A DNA stretch of 64,000 nt from Lithodes maja. Its lineage: Eukaryota > Arthropoda > Malacostraca > Decapoda > Lithodidae. Below the pieces are notes generated by a model. The model was not told the DNA's origin. It saw only the letters and a list, made by a program, of their open reading frames with translations, and did no database searches. The position numbers were made by a program, and so were the translations under genes. Shown here in pieces: positions 18,701 through 28,927 of this stretch; the stretch's first letter is position 1, and each line of letters starts with the position of its first letter. Location of the stretch: positions 62,001 to 126,000 of the forward strand of contig JBAKBP010003069.1 of NCBI GenBank assembly GCA_037953745.1, read 5' to 3'.

Positions 18701-20844
18701 GCTAATACTGAATCACCCAGGAGAGCCGCCGAGTCAAAACTCTTAAAACCAACTCCAGCTTTAGCCTCCTCCTGTTGATCGTTCCTCTGCTGGTCTGAAG
18801 ACGGAGGACTAGGCTGTGACACTTTAGCTGCCCGAGCTCGGGTGACAGCACACGCCATGGGTTGTGCCTGGCACCGCTCGACCCACTCTCGCTCTTCCCT
18901 ACTCACGTCGGCCGGCCTCTCGGCAACGACTAAGGGTAGAACCTCAGAAGCGGGCATTGCAAAGTCGTTGCCGAGAAGAAGGTCGACGCCCTCCACTGGC
19001 AGTTTCTCCACAATCCCAACATCCAATTCACGTGCCACACCATCCACCTCCAACTCCAACCGCACCAGCGGGTATGACCGAGTTGCATTAATACCCTGCA
19101 CCACTACCACCCGAGCCGCATTTATAGGGTAGCCAGTCAAGTTTTTCATCAAAGTCTGGGAAGCACCTGTATCACGCAAGACCTCTACTCCATGCTTGCG
19201 CCCCGCCCACATCACGCAACCCCGTCCTCTATGGTCGCAAAAAACATCCTGAGCAGGGTTCGAGCCTCCCAGGTGCTTCTGCACTGGCTGTGCCTCAGCC
19301 TCTGACGAACTGCCCCGGGCAAACTCAGAAGACTTCAGAGACACACCAATGTTGCAGGCCAAAGACACAGCTGCTGTAGGTGGTTTGCTAGGACAGACTC
19401 TTGCAAAGTGCCCCTTTTTATGACATTGATAACACTCTAACTCCCCTTTGGGCTTCCCTTGGTACTGGGAAGGGCCCGGCCCCTTCTTAAATGGGACGGT
19501 GCTAGTCTTGTGGTCAGTCTTGGTATCGTAACTCTTGTACTTGTTTGCATAAGATATATTACTAACTCGGGGGGGTGGGGCGTCACGCCCCTTGTTACCT
19601 GCCTCACTACGCTGGGCAGACCCGCACCCACGAATTAATGATAGCCGGAGGTCAGCCATCTCAGCTGCCTCCTGTAGAGTTTTTGGATTCTTTTCTTTAA
19701 TAGTTAAAGTCATTTCTGCACCTGTACACTTATAAAACTGCTCGAGCAGAAACAGCTCAGTCAACTGTTCGGCCGTCTCAGCTTTCTCAGAACGTGTCCA
19801 GTTTGTAAGTGCATCTTTTAAGTCCCGGGCATGTTCAAGAAAGGTCGCCTCCCTAGTCTTTGTAACACCCCGAAACTTCAATCGATATGTTTCTGGTTGC
19901 AACTCGTATGCCCGTAGGACAGCTCTCTTCAATTCTGGGTAGTCAATGCAAGACTCTAAAGGTAGTGCATCATAAGCCTTCAGACCCTTACCCGTAAGTC
20001 TTGAGGAGACTAGAGCTGCCCACTTCTCTTCAGGCCAATTATGCTCCCTACACTTCTTCTCAAAACGATTAAAAAATTCTGTGACTTCAGTTTCACTAAA
20101 TGCCGGCACCAATTTGACTAAGTGAGACAAGGACTGTTCTCTTACTTGGCCCTCACGGCCCATCCGAGTCCCTGTCGACTCTGCACGAGTCTTATCTAAA
20201 TCTATTTGAGCACAATATTTCTCTGAGTCGTATCTAAGCTCAGCCTCGTGTCTCCTGGTCTCATCCTCGTGCCTCCTGGTCTCATCCTCGTGCCTCCTAA
20301 TCTCAGCCTCAATCTCCTTCTCATGCCTCCTAGACTCAATCTCATGCTTCTTCGTCTCAATCTTAGCCATCTCAAGTTTAAATATCATATCTGGAGACAG
20401 GCAGGAAGAGGGAGCTGCCACTACTGAAGGAGGGGGGGCAAGAACTGGGGAACCACCATACGCACCGCCCGAGGGCACTCCAATCTTCCAATTCTCATCC
20501 CTCTGTGGGAGAGTGCTAACCTCCGGCAACTGAGTGGACGGCACTGTGGGAGTCGAGTGAGAGGGGATCTGGGGAGGAACCCCCCCAAACGCCCTCTCCT
20601 CCGAAACCCCATGTCGCCCACGCAACACCCAGGAAATTAGCTCCCCCTTGGACATCCCTACTACATTGGATCTGCCCAAAACCTTGGCTATCAGGTGCAA
20701 GCCATAAACATTCACCCCAGTCAGCCTCTCCTCCGTCACGTGGTACCGCTTACTCACAAAAACTCTAGCATCCTCCTCACTAGTTACTAACGGCACCTCC
20801 TCAAATGGCATCTCTCGCTCCTCGTCAGTACTAGGGCACGACAT
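15724..20844 (-). CDS. Gag-pol polyprotein, Gmr1-type (PR-INT-RT-RH order)
   Basis: A single 1706-codon frame from the ATG at 20844 (an in-frame GTG lies four codons upstream, but the related copy at 50489 also starts at this Met). Gag occupies about 1-470 and includes a charged repeat segment with RRHEDET units (about 165-210) and a CCHC zinc knuckle (C471-C484). The protease DTG is at 558-560. Integrase has an HHCC zinc domain (H849 to C889) and a core with D920, D979 and E1015 (35 residues between the last two). RT carries YLDD at 1436-1439, and RNase H carries TDAS with D1585 and TDHHPLRF. Products package, copy and integrate the element. No stop or frameshift interrupts it. A gag-pol fusion without frameshifting is common in this group. 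Confidence 0.95.
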   Translation of the reverse strand: MSCPSTDEEREMPFEEVPLVTSEEDARVFVSKRYHVTEERLTGVNVYGLHLIAKVLGRSNVVGMSKGELISWVLRGRHGVSEERAFGGVPPQIPSHSTPTVPSTQLPEVSTLPQRDENWKIGVPSGGAYGGSPVLAPPPSVVAAPSSCLSPDMIFKLEMAKIETKKHEIESRRHEKEIEAEIRRHEDETRRHEDETRRHEAELRYDSEKYCAQIDLDKTRAESTGTRMGREGQVREQSLSHLVKLVPAFSETEVTEFFNRFEKKCREHNWPEEKWAALVSSRLTGKGLKAYDALPLESCIDYPELKRAVLRAYELQPETYRLKFRGVTKTREATFLEHARDLKDALTNWTRSEKAETAEQLTELFLLEQFYKCTGAEMTLTIKEKNPKTLQEAAEMADLRLSLIRGCGSAQRSEAGNKGRDAPPPRVSNISYANKYKSYDTKTDHKTSTVPFKKGPGPSQYQGKPKGELECYQCHKKGHFARVCPSKPPTAAVSLACNIGVSLKSSEFARGSSSEAEAQPVQKHLGGSNPAQDVFCDHRGRGCVMWAGRKHGVEVLRDTGASQTLMKNLTGYPINAARVVVVQGINATRSYPLVRLELEVDGVARELDVGIVEKLPVEGVDLLLGNDFAMPASEVLPLVVAERPADVSREEREWVERCQAQPMACAVTRARAAKVSQPSPPSSDQQRNDQQEEAKAGVGFKSFDSAALLGDSVLAPLLSSGVAPGPVIESDEAGHDESPRQQRYEHRERQREQPSIGEGHALLREQLDRLAPSDIRRLQLEDPELQTCANGAVELDEDGDAQPGDFFYLDGILYRRFQDPNRSWKKGSGVVDQLVVPRECRDSLLSLAHDTPLAGHLGVRKTVAALGKLFWWPGMKSHVQSWINSCDICQRVGKPNQVIPKAPLHPIPVIGPPFSKIVVDMVGPLPPTKAGNKFLLTIMDVATRYPDAYPMKNGMAKTVVSNLLWYFSRYGYPEEIQSDQGSNFTSNLFKQTMQQHGIRAVVSSAYHPESQGVLERWHATLKSMLRCYCADNGRDWDLGLPYVLFAAREVPGESLGFSPNELIFGHRVRGPLNMLREIWEGTVQPCSLLKYVFESRERMLKSLEMAGRNLTGSQALMKDRYDRKVKLRKFIVGQEVLILLPLVGNPLSAKYTGPYKIVEKISDLDYLVATPDRRKKNQLCHVNLIKEYVRRPSEPLTVPVLACCGRGGEGEGDSQASEEDSWDHHVSADQWAGNSSLRADEAIAHLPEPQFEAIRQLLGSYPTVFAEHPGLTTQAMHDVDVGDHLPFKSIPYRVPPIKLPALRDELEYMLGRGLIEKGTVKWTSPVTLQPKPDGKVRFCIDFRRLNGLTPTNPYPLPRVDDSVDKIGNARFLSKVDLVKGYWQVPLSERAKEVCGFVVDGSTYRCNVMPYGLKNAPATFQNLMNEIVKDVPNCTVYLDDVIIYDDDFESHCEHLETWFRKLSEAGLVVNLAKCDFVKATVQYLGFVVGRGQVCPPQNKVQAINKFPHPTTKKQIMRFLGMIGYYRRFIKGYSTVLAPLTDLLSKDKKFLWVPECEKAFNLVKHLLCTHPILRAPDFNRPFQLATDASGVGAGAVLLQTDNEGVEHPVSFFSKKFNAAQKNYSTIEKELLAIVLSLRHFEVYVPAYGPVVVIYTDHHPLRFLNQFHNRNMRLTRWSLMLQEYNLDIRHIAGCDNVIADCLSRVDDQS
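20248..20345 (-). repeat. In-frame 21-bp tandem repeat inside gag
   Basis: CCTCCTGGTCTCATCCTCGTG-type units (plus strand) repeat with slight variation and encode successive RRHEDET/RRHEKEI heptads in Gag. The related gag at 50.95-51.05 kb lacks the expansion, so it is specific to this lineage or copy. Seven-residue periodicity suggests a charged coiled coil. Confidence 0.75.
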
Positions 20845-21039
20845 ACTGAAGTTCACAAAAATTCTCGAGACAAAAGTGTTAAACTCCCTTATGTAAGCAC
20901 TAATTACTAAATTAACTGGAGTCTCTTAAATGCTCTCCTAATTGCCTTACAAAAAAAAATATTCTTCAATATGTACGCTAAAGTACGAACAAACAAATGT
21001 TGTACAATTCTGCAAAAATGTATACTGTTCACAAAATCC

Positions 21040-21055
21040 TAAGCAAGGTCGCCAT
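21040..21055 (-). other. Primer-binding site of the Gmr1-like element
   Basis: On the coding strand TGGCGACCTTGC starts two bases after the 5' LTR ends with GTCGTAACA. TGGCGACC would pair with a tRNA ending GGTCGCCA. The related element at 50232 has the same TGGCGACCTT. The tRNA identity cannot be assigned from sequence alone. Confidence 0.75.
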
Positions 21056-21056
21056 T

Positions 21057-22914
21057 TGTTACGACCGGGCACTCGGGTACACTAGGGCTCTTACACAGGA
21101 CTCGAGTATGGCTCGCTGCCACAACGGAAACACACGATCCCAACCCCAGAGTACTGCCAGCCGAACAAAAAAACGCCACTACCCTCCAGAGTTCTATCTG
21201 CTATAACGGGGTATACAAGAACTCGGTACTAGCGTTTCACACAACAGACTAATAACAAGACGGGAGTTATCTAGTCTGGTCAACAATCAAACAAAGAAGA
21301 AAGTACTACAACACTAAAGAATAGTGTTGGCCGAAGCCGAAGTAATCCACCCTTGACTAAGAACTTAAGAAGTCCTCCACCCTCTACTTCGGATCGGCAC
21401 TATTACGTTACGTTAAACAATAGTCCTCGAGCATCGAGCAAGGAATCTTCTGATAAAGTTAGATGCTTCTCGGATACTCGTAAGAAGTAAGTATCGGATT
21501 TTGAACAGCAATTCAATAAGCAACACACTGGCAATTAACTAATATTAAAGGCTTTAAATTGACATAAGAAGAATTATAAGAATAGACAGTAGTAAATGGC
21601 AAACATAAAAAAGAAGTACTCCGACAATGCACTGGCAATAGCCTACTAGGATTGTGCTCGGGGGCCACTAATCTCTAAAGTAGCTGTGCGTGCCACACAT
21701 TAAATCAATAGTGCATAAACAATAACATACATAAGGAGAAGCTTCAATACTATGCTGTATCTGCTGGTCGAGCAAAGTCTAGCTGGGATATCTAAGGTTA
21801 GGAAACAATGGCTGAGCAAGCGGCTCGTAGCCTAGCGAGGTCCTTAAGACTGTGCGGCCAAATTACGTTAATTGACGGGATGCTCTCTTGAGAGATCCAG
21901 ATCACTAGTATCTGGTTCTCTCCTGGCGATCCTCTCAAAGTCAAGCAAACGAGATAGCACAGTGTTGGGTGGCAGAGGCAAAAGCCCTCACTCGCAACAC
22001 AGTGCTAAACTCTCAAGGTACACAGTCAGAAAGACCACCTAGGCTTCCCACGTCTCCGTTGCAATTGTACCGGTTCAACCAAAACCTAGTACTCATAGGA
22101 AATCACAACTCCCGAAACCTTATCCCAGTCTAGCATTACCTAAACCAGCAGAAAACAGGAACATGGATAATCGTACACAGGGAAATGCATATACGAGTGC
22201 AACAAACATCAATCAATCCTATTCTAGTTATCCCTTCCAAAATAGGCTATCTAACAGGCATATATCTCGTGAGAACTCAAGCGATAATACTTTGGCTGAC
22301 TAAATCTGCACCAAAGGGATCATGGGTTAAAAAGGGTCGAGAAGAGAAGAAGATAGGCTGTTCAGAGAGTAGAGAAAGTTCACATCAGTCGGAAGAATAT
22401 GGATAGTTGCAAGGGATATGAGAAGTCGCTCTGCCTGATGAGTTCTAAAGAATTGTGGCGAGGACCTCTCCTTTTTATACTCGGCCCTCTAGCGGCATAT
22501 CGCAAACTACTAAGGACCGCCCACTGACAATCATTACGTCATATTCTCTCTCAATCTGGGATCGACAAAGGATTTCCCACGCGCTTGAGGAGGGAGGAGG
22601 GAGGAGGGAGGAGGGAGGGAGGCCTACCTACCTCGTGGCGCGCTCACTGGCCATCGTTACATAACTCTCTCTCTTCCCCTCATTATATATAAGTCCCACA
22701 CACAATACTTATATCTAATGATATAAAATAGAACTCATTGACTTAGAAGAAAACAAAATACATAATTATAATGCTTATAGTACAACGGCTCACATAAACT
22801 GAGTTAGGAAACTCTACACGGACTACAGCCAAAGTTCCTGCCCTGACGATCCTAGCGAGAGTGGGGTCTGACTGAGCGTTCTGTACAGCATGCTCATACT
22901 CGGCATGCGTCACA
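21057..22914 (-). repeat. 5' LTR of the Gmr1-like element
   Basis: Same length (1858 bp) and nearly the same sequence as 13349-15206. It holds the element's promoter for minus-strand transcription, though I cannot place the TATA box with confidence. Flanked on the right by the CTTG duplication at 22915-22918. Confidence 0.95.
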
Positions 22915-24340
22915 CTTGATTTCCTTTGTACTCCTTTGTACTCCTTTGCATACGCAAACGCACATAATGGCTATTGTTATGTCCACCCACTATTACATGA
23001 GGTGTCACGCAATATATGCTTATGATATATATCTCAATTGCGTAGCATACATTTAGTACTGTTGCTAAATAATGACTTTGCTAAGTGTTCCATGTTACAA
23101 CCAAAAATAATTATCTATAAAAAGCATATTCACTCCGATAATGCTTATTGAGGCACACAATATTCTGAGTGTGTGTGTGTGTGTGTGTAATTACCAATTA
23201 TGCCAAGAGTAATGCTTAGTTGACGTAGTTTGTGTTTCCGAGGTTAGAGAGTGATGGTCGACCAATGACAATCACTGTTGTCAATTGCATGAGAATATGT
23301 TATTAGTTGTCTGAGATTGCACAGCATATAAAGGAAAAGACAATGCTGTATTAGTTTAAATAAATAGTACATTTTAAAAAATAACAAATGTAAGGTAGCT
23401 TTCTGAAGTCATAAGAGTAGGCGAAAATCTATACTATATAATTAATTAGAGCATACTTATCCCCACGACTTATGTGACACCAAATGATAAAATGGATTTT
23501 AAACAGGTTATATATAGGCCAATAGTAGATGCAAGTTATCAAATATGACAACATTCGATGGCGGGTCATGCAAATATAATGTGTCTAAAACAGAAGAAAA
23601 AAAACAATGCCTTGTATGGTGAAAATGACGTTATATGTGGACTTATTTTACTCCATATCATTATATGTGTATATGCTCTTTTGCAATCATATTTACAAGC
23701 AGCCTCGTAAGGATCAGTAGATCTGTTGTTGCTTGTTTTCCGTTTTACTTATTTGTTAAACGCGACATGTTGGGTACACTTATACAAATTGTGTCACAAT
23801 CGTATGATAATAATCAGATTATTTCCTTGCTCTACCCTGGGTCACACCTATCGATTACTTTACATAATCTGTGCCCGATCTATATATATAAAAATGGACT
23901 GAAACTTGTATTTTGGCTAATTATTTTGCATTATGCTTATAATCCTGTTAACAATATATTTGTGTCGTGCATAACTTCACATTTTAGCATGATTCGTTGA
24001 CATTCCTAATCTCTCGCACAAATATATTATATGAAGCAAATCGAAATCCCCAGGCTCCACATTGGTGAAATAAGGTTGGCTAATGTATGATGGCTACTGT
24101 CTGCATAACATGTAATTCTAAATATTTAAATATTCTTCTGAAGTTAAATACTTTTAACTATTTTGTATTGGCATATACAATAGATTTAATGATTATGGTA
24201 ACGATTCATACAATCATTTAATTGTATTAAAGGCTGTACTACAAACTATTATTACATCTAGAAAACTCAAAATGACCATTCCCATCCCTCTTTACAGAAC
24301 GAAGACACATCCATTCATACAGACTTACACTAATATATCG
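22915..24340. other. AT-rich spacer with a (GT)n microsatellite
   Basis: Starts with the continuation of the split dispersed repeat (GTACTCCTTT units at 22928-22950). (GT)n lies at 23170-23190. A degenerate second copy of the repeat edge (AGATCTGTTGTTGCTTG) is at 23718-23737. The 121-codon ORF at 23635-24000 has an AT-rich, unremarkable translation; I do not call it a gene. Confidence 0.45.
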
Positions 24341-24734
24341 CTATCGCTCGCCAGGAAAAAATCGACACCTAAATGACACGAACAGAGAACTAATGGGGCT
24401 AAACTTGAGAAAGAAAGGGGAACAGAAAAAAGACCCATCTCCCCTTAACCTCGTATAATTTAGCCGAGTACTCCTATTGTAAACAGATTTAGTTCTCTGA
24501 GGTAAGGTAATCGTAGGATATGTTTAAGAAAGACTGAGTAGAACTATTAACACATTTATGTAATTTAGGTGGTCGCCACGTTTTAAGGAAAACGGTTTAC
24601 AGATAAAGGAAAAGGACATATTGATATTAGGGAATATTACATAAAACACATGAATAATATACAAAAGAATGGAAGTGAATTACATAATAATGACGAAGTA
24701 CGGTAGAAACTCTTATAACTCTATACCTCTTACA

Positions 24735-24829
24735 TTGAAGGCCTTCGATATGTCTAGCACAATAGAAATGGTCTCACCGGAGTCCCGAAAGGAGGATGAC
24801 GAGGAGTTAGTAAGATATGAAAGAAGATC
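24735..24829 (-). pseudogene. LINE reverse-transcriptase fragment (motif A region)
   Basis: On the minus strand DLLSYLTN is followed by SIVLDISKAF, the RT motif A of a jockey/I-type LINE. It is the continuation of 25744-27000, split by the SINE at 24830 and the TTAA-flanked element at 25098. The homology ends just after KAF. Confidence 0.75.
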
Positions 24830-25078
24830 TCCAATAATAATAATAATAATAATAATCTTCTGGTTACTTATATAGCGCCCGTATCTCCTCCTTCGAGGAT
24901 TCACAAGCGCTTGGCTTTCTTTAGTCTACCAGAGACCATTACCCATCCCCCTTGCTCATGGGGAGATGGTAACCGCCGGCTATATCCCAGAAAAACTTTT
25001 CAATCTGAGCGGGGATTGAACGCGAGACCTCGAGATGGGAATCAGGCACGCTGTCAACTGAGCCAGCCGGACGGCTGG
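24830..25078 (-). mobile_element. tRNA-derived SINE, copy 2
   Basis: Minus-strand copy of the family at 2566-2825: A box GGCTGGCTCAGTTGAC, a B box in the GTTCAATCCCC stretch near 25018, the GCGCTATATAAGTAACCAG end and (ATT)n tail. The opposite palindrome arm (around 40760) runs straight from GGAGATC into GAGCGACCC without it, so the insertion site is seen empty there. Confidence 0.9.
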
Positions 25079-25097
25079 CCTTAAGCGACCCTTAACC

Positions 25098-25740
25098 CGG
25101 CAACGGCGAGATAGCTCTTAAGAAGTTTTACTGGGCAAGGGCGTCAAAGCTCTTAGGAGGGAGGCCTAAAAAAAACATTTAAACGGCCCCAGTAGCACTA
25201 AACATTTTTTTTGTCTTTTTCCCTATACCTTATATATCACTCCAACACATATATATATCACATATATACAATTATATATCACTCCTCCACATCCCCTCCT
25301 TCCCCCCTTTCCCCTCCCCCTTCAATTATCACCTATTTTCCCTGTTATTCCCTAATTCGTTGGTATATTTTTGTGCTAACATTAGCAAAATGTGTGGCGG
25401 ATGTGCTTACGTGCCTAGCGAGTGTGTTACACAACCGAGAGTGTGAATGAGAAGGCTCAGTGTGGCTTGAGGCCTCGTGGAGGGAGGGGTCGCCTCAATT
25501 TGCTCCATAATTCATGAATGGGCTGCTCCATGTATATTCATGATTTTGACCAGAACAATTATATTTTCACTTGTTTTATTGTTGTTACAGGTTACTATCT
25601 TCATAGTGAAGGTAAAATAGGCTCATATGAATAAGTAATAAGGATATTTATCGTAAAATGACGATTATAGGCCTGAATGGAGCCTATATGGTCGCCCATG
25701 GGCATCGAGTTCAATACCCCCTGCTCGCCGTTTATAGGTT
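25098..25740. mobile_element. Non-autonomous piggyBac-like element, left arm
   Basis: Flanked by TTAA on both sides. Ends CCCGGCAACGGCGAG and (reverse complement) CCTATAAACGGCGAG form short TIRs. It interrupts LINE RT sequence between QYGFL and the RSTGDL block, which identifies the insertion precisely. It encodes no transposase. TTAA target plus CCC...GGG-type ends suggest piggyBac, though other TTAA-using families cannot be excluded. Confidence 0.7.
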
Positions 25741-25743
25741 AAG

Positions 25744-27300
25744 GAAGCCATACTGGCGATCTGAGAGTAGATTATGAGAAGATAAATGCTTATGAAATTT
25801 GGAAGTAAGAATAGTTTCAAAAACTTTAGAAACACAAGAGATGAGAGCAATTGGATGATAGTTGGAGGGTTGAGAATGGTCACCCTTCTTTGGGACAGGT
25901 TGAATGAGAGCGAACTTCCAGCAAGAAGGGAAGACGTTAGAGAAGAGACAGAGACAAAAGAGTTTGCCTAGGCAGGGAGTCAGCACGGAAGAACAGTTAT
26001 TGAGTACAACAGGAGGAACACCATTCAGACCATACGCCTTCTATGTCTATCCCAGAGAGGATAGAAAGTACATCTTTAGAAGAGATTAGAAAATTAGGGA
26101 TAAGTATAGGAGAGAGGGGGTGGAGAGGGATAAATAGCACTGGAATCATCCAAGGTGGAGCTTTTAGCGAAATTTTGAGCGAATAGTTCAGCTTTGTCAG
26201 AGGAAGAAGTGATGGTTGTGCCATCAGAGTGGAAAAGGGTAGGGAAAAACGAGGAAGAAAAATTGTCAGACAGGCTAGATGCTAGAAAGCTTGGGAAGAG
26301 CTAGAGTTGGATAGTTCAGTGCATTTATTATTGATGAAAGAGTGTTTGGCAAGTCGAAGAACAGATTTGGCTTGATTCCGGGCAGAAATATAGGAAGAAT
26401 GAGATTCTTGAGGTTTAAGGCGTCGGTACCGTTTAAATGCTTCCTTCTTATTGCAGACAGCAGTAGAAAAAGCATGAGTAAACCAAGAATTTTTGCACTA
26501 GTCAGAGAGAAAGAAAATGGAATGTATGCCTCCATGCCCGATAGGATTACCTCGGTAATGCGTTCAGCACTCTCCGAGGGTCCTCGGCCACAGAAGCAAT
26601 ATTCATTCCATGGGAAATCAAAGAAGTACTGCCAGAAAGCCTTCCAGTCGCCAGCGACAAAGTGCCACAAGTGCCGCCTGCTAAGAGGATCAGGTGGCCA
26701 TACTGGAGAGATAGGACAGATGACAGAGATAAGTTTATGGTCGGAGGAGCCCAAAGGAGAGAAAAGATCGACACTATAAGAAGAAGGGTTAGAAGTTAGA
26801 AACAAGTCAAGAATGTGTGGGCCAATCTCCGAGGCGATCCGGGATACGGGTAGGTTGCTGAACCAACTGCTCTAGGTCATTTAGGATAGAAAAGACGTAG
26901 GCTTGTTCACCAAGTTGGTCAGTAGAATTAGAGGAGAGCCATTGGTGGTGATGAATGTTGAAATCTCCTAAAATGGAGATTCAGAGAAAGGAGAAATGGC
27001 TAGAATGTGTTCCACTTTAGAGTTAAGATAATCAAACAATTTGGGAAAGTCGGTAGAGTTAGGGGAAAGACAGATATCACATAAATATTTAATATGAGAA
27101 TGACAGGAAAGTTTGAGCCAAAAAGTGGAGAATTCAGAGGAGCCACAATCGAAAATACGAGAGCAAGTGAGTTTGTTGTGCAAGTATGCACAACATCTGC
27201 CTTTGGCTTTGAAACTAGGATAGAGAAAGTAGGAGGATACAGAGAAGGGGCTGATGGCAGTTGCTTCAGACACCTGAGTTTCACACCCACTAAATATGTC
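25744..27300 (-). pseudogene. Jockey/I-like LINE pol fragment (left arm)
   Basis: Minus-strand pieces in several frames read as the endonuclease (SVSSYFLYPSFKAKGRCC near 27230, then SSDHKLISV near 26740) followed by the start of RT (PVPKKGDHSQPSNY, IALISCVSKVFETIL near 25870). Several frameshifts and stops separate them, so no protein is made. The same LINE copy is present inverted in the right arm at 37640-39595, so it predates the duplication. Confidence 0.78.
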
Positions 27301-27301
27301 A

Positions 27302-27385
27302 GCCTTGGCTGGGATCGAACCCAGGTCAAGCAGATTCACACGTGAGTGTGCTTGCCACTCGATCGCCGTGGCTCTAGTGCTGAAT
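27302..27385 (-). repeat. tRNA-like sequence
   Basis: Minus strand carries GAGTGGCAAGC and a perfect B box within CCTGGGTTCGATCCCAGCC. The same lies at 37545-37612 in the right arm. It is next to the LINE rather than being a free tRNA gene; I could not fold a complete cloverleaf. Confidence 0.55.
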
Positions 27386-27496
27386 GAAATTATCAAGCAC
27401 TAGTCTCAATAAAATGTATGATTGCAGCCAAAACAATAAGGGTGAACCATGGTCGGGAGGTTCATGGTCGATGTATGAACTATTAACACGGATATT

Positions 27497-27955
27497 ATAT
27501 GCGACTAGCAGGGGTACCCGGCGTTGCTCGGGTATGGTACTACTACCATAACCACCATCATCTATCACTGCTACCACAAATACTACTACTACCATAATCA
27601 CCGGCCTCGACCTCCCTGTGCCTCATTAAACGGCGACCTCGATTTCGGCCGCTAAATGACCTCCGATTTTGGATCTGACCTCATCCGTACCCCCATTCTG
27701 GGGGGCTGCGAACAACTTTCGTTCCATACACCTTTTCGATCGGAGGCCTCCTTCTGCCCCAAACGGCCATTTTTTCATTTTGTTAATGTTTTTATTCAAT
27801 TTCGGCCTTGAAACGACCCCCGATCGTGGCCTCGCCACCTCTATGACCTGACCCAGGTCAATTGACACCCACATGCAAAGTTTCAGCTCCCCAGGTCCAA
27901 AATTCGGCCGCCTATTAAGAACGCACACACAGACAGACAACCGAAAATATTATAT
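27497..27955. mobile_element. Dispersed repeat inserted only in the left arm
   Basis: Begins GACTAGCAGGGGTACCCGGCGTTGC and ends after ACAGACAGACAACCGAAAATATTATATAGA. The right arm (about 37395-37440) lacks it. Near-repeats ATATTATATGCGA and ATATTATATAGA flank it and may be a target duplication. It contains CGGCC-rich direct repeats. Similar sequence is widespread in invertebrate genomes as far as I recall; class unknown. Confidence 0.65.
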
Positions 27956-28755
27956 AGATTGTTGTTACGGGAATGAATGGAGGAGGTTTGTTAGGAAGAA
28001 CATGTGAAGGTATTTGTAACAAACCTGGAAGGTTATCATCCCCGATGTTGTGAAGAGACTTTGTTGTGGAAGTGTATATCATCTGAGGTGAAGTCAATGG
28101 TATTGAGGCCTGGTGAATGTTGTTCCGAATGTTAAGATACTTGCTTTGGAAGGTGTTTATTGTATTAATTTTCTCCCGGTCATCATTGTTCCCTTTCTAA
28201 TGTCCCTTGCTAATCCTCCCCATCTATTTAACGGGAATGAAGGGTTGGCTATTGACTGTCTGACTGACTGTTACACTTTCTGTGGTAGCATTAGCATGAC
28301 CAGGTGCTGTCTGTTATATACTAATGTCTATACTGATTCAGCGACCAGGTAGATGTCAATAATTCCAGCTGATAGACTTGTGCGACCGTGATTATTTAAA
28401 TCTTTAAGAATTAATAATTACTAAAGGACGAGACATTGAACACTATCGCATGAGCCAATCAGCTAGACTTATTGACATCTCACCTCAGAGTCGCTGAAAC
28501 AGAGTATAGTGATCCAGCAGCCCACATAATGGACACATTAACAATACCCAACAGGGTTTTACAAACTAATGGTCCTCGGAGTCACCGTCCTACAGATATT
28601 TTCTGCCATCACTCACAGTGGTTACAGGAGAATTCGCCTCGAAACCAAGTCGCCCCGCTCTTGGACAACGAGTTCGCCCCGTTTACCACCCCACCACCAC
28701 CACCACCACCACCCCTCCTGGAGCTTACCACTTATTTCCATCCCTCCCCCAACCC

Positions 28756-28815
28756 CTGAGGTCTTCTGTAGTAAAAACTGATGCAAAGAAGGAATTGAGG
28801 ACATTACTCATTTGT
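28756..28815 (-). repeat. Captured 60-bp fragment of CR1 ORF2
   Basis: Aligns without gaps to 33738-33797 in the CR1 element with three mismatches by eye. It encodes part of the linker before RT. It lies inside the 436-bp TIR element. Confidence 0.88.
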
Positions 28816-28823
28816 ACTCATTT

Positions 28824-28927
28824 GTTAGGTTAAGTTAGGTTAGGGTTAGGTTAGGTTAGGGTTAGGTTAGGTTAGGGTTAGGTTAGGTTAGGTTAGGTTA
28901 GGTTTGGTTTGGTTTGGTTAGGTTAGA
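28824..28927 (+). repeat. Interstitial TTAGG/TTAGGG-type telomere-like array
   Basis: About twenty units of mostly TTAGG with occasional TTAGGG, decaying to TTTGG at the 3' side. TTAGG is the arthropod telomere repeat. Here it sits inside a transposon-like insertion, not at a chromosome end. Confidence 0.88.

Larger units (their letters stand above)
13349..22914 (-). mobile_element. Intact Gmr1-like Ty3/gypsy LTR retrotransposon
   Basis: A 9566-bp element read on the minus strand: two 1858-bp LTRs with TG...CA ends, a primer-binding site, one gag-pol frame, a polypurine tract and a 4-bp target duplication CTTG (13345-13348 and 22915-22918). Pol order is protease, integrase, RT, RNase H, as in Ty1/copia and in the Gmr1 branch of Ty3/gypsy; the RT is clearly gypsy-type. 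By eye the LTRs differ at only about three positions with no length difference, so insertion was recent. All hallmark catalytic residues are present and no env-like frame is seen. It may still be competent for transposition. A decayed relative is at 48472-52737. Confidence 0.93.

Noticed and set aside
23635..24000. 121-codon ORF as a small membrane protein
   Set aside because: AT-rich translation without family resemblance, start context or splice signals; length is compatible with chance.
28824..28927. TTAGG array as a true chromosome end
   Set aside because: It is about 100 bp, degenerate, and enclosed by a 9-bp target duplication; sequence continues on both sides.
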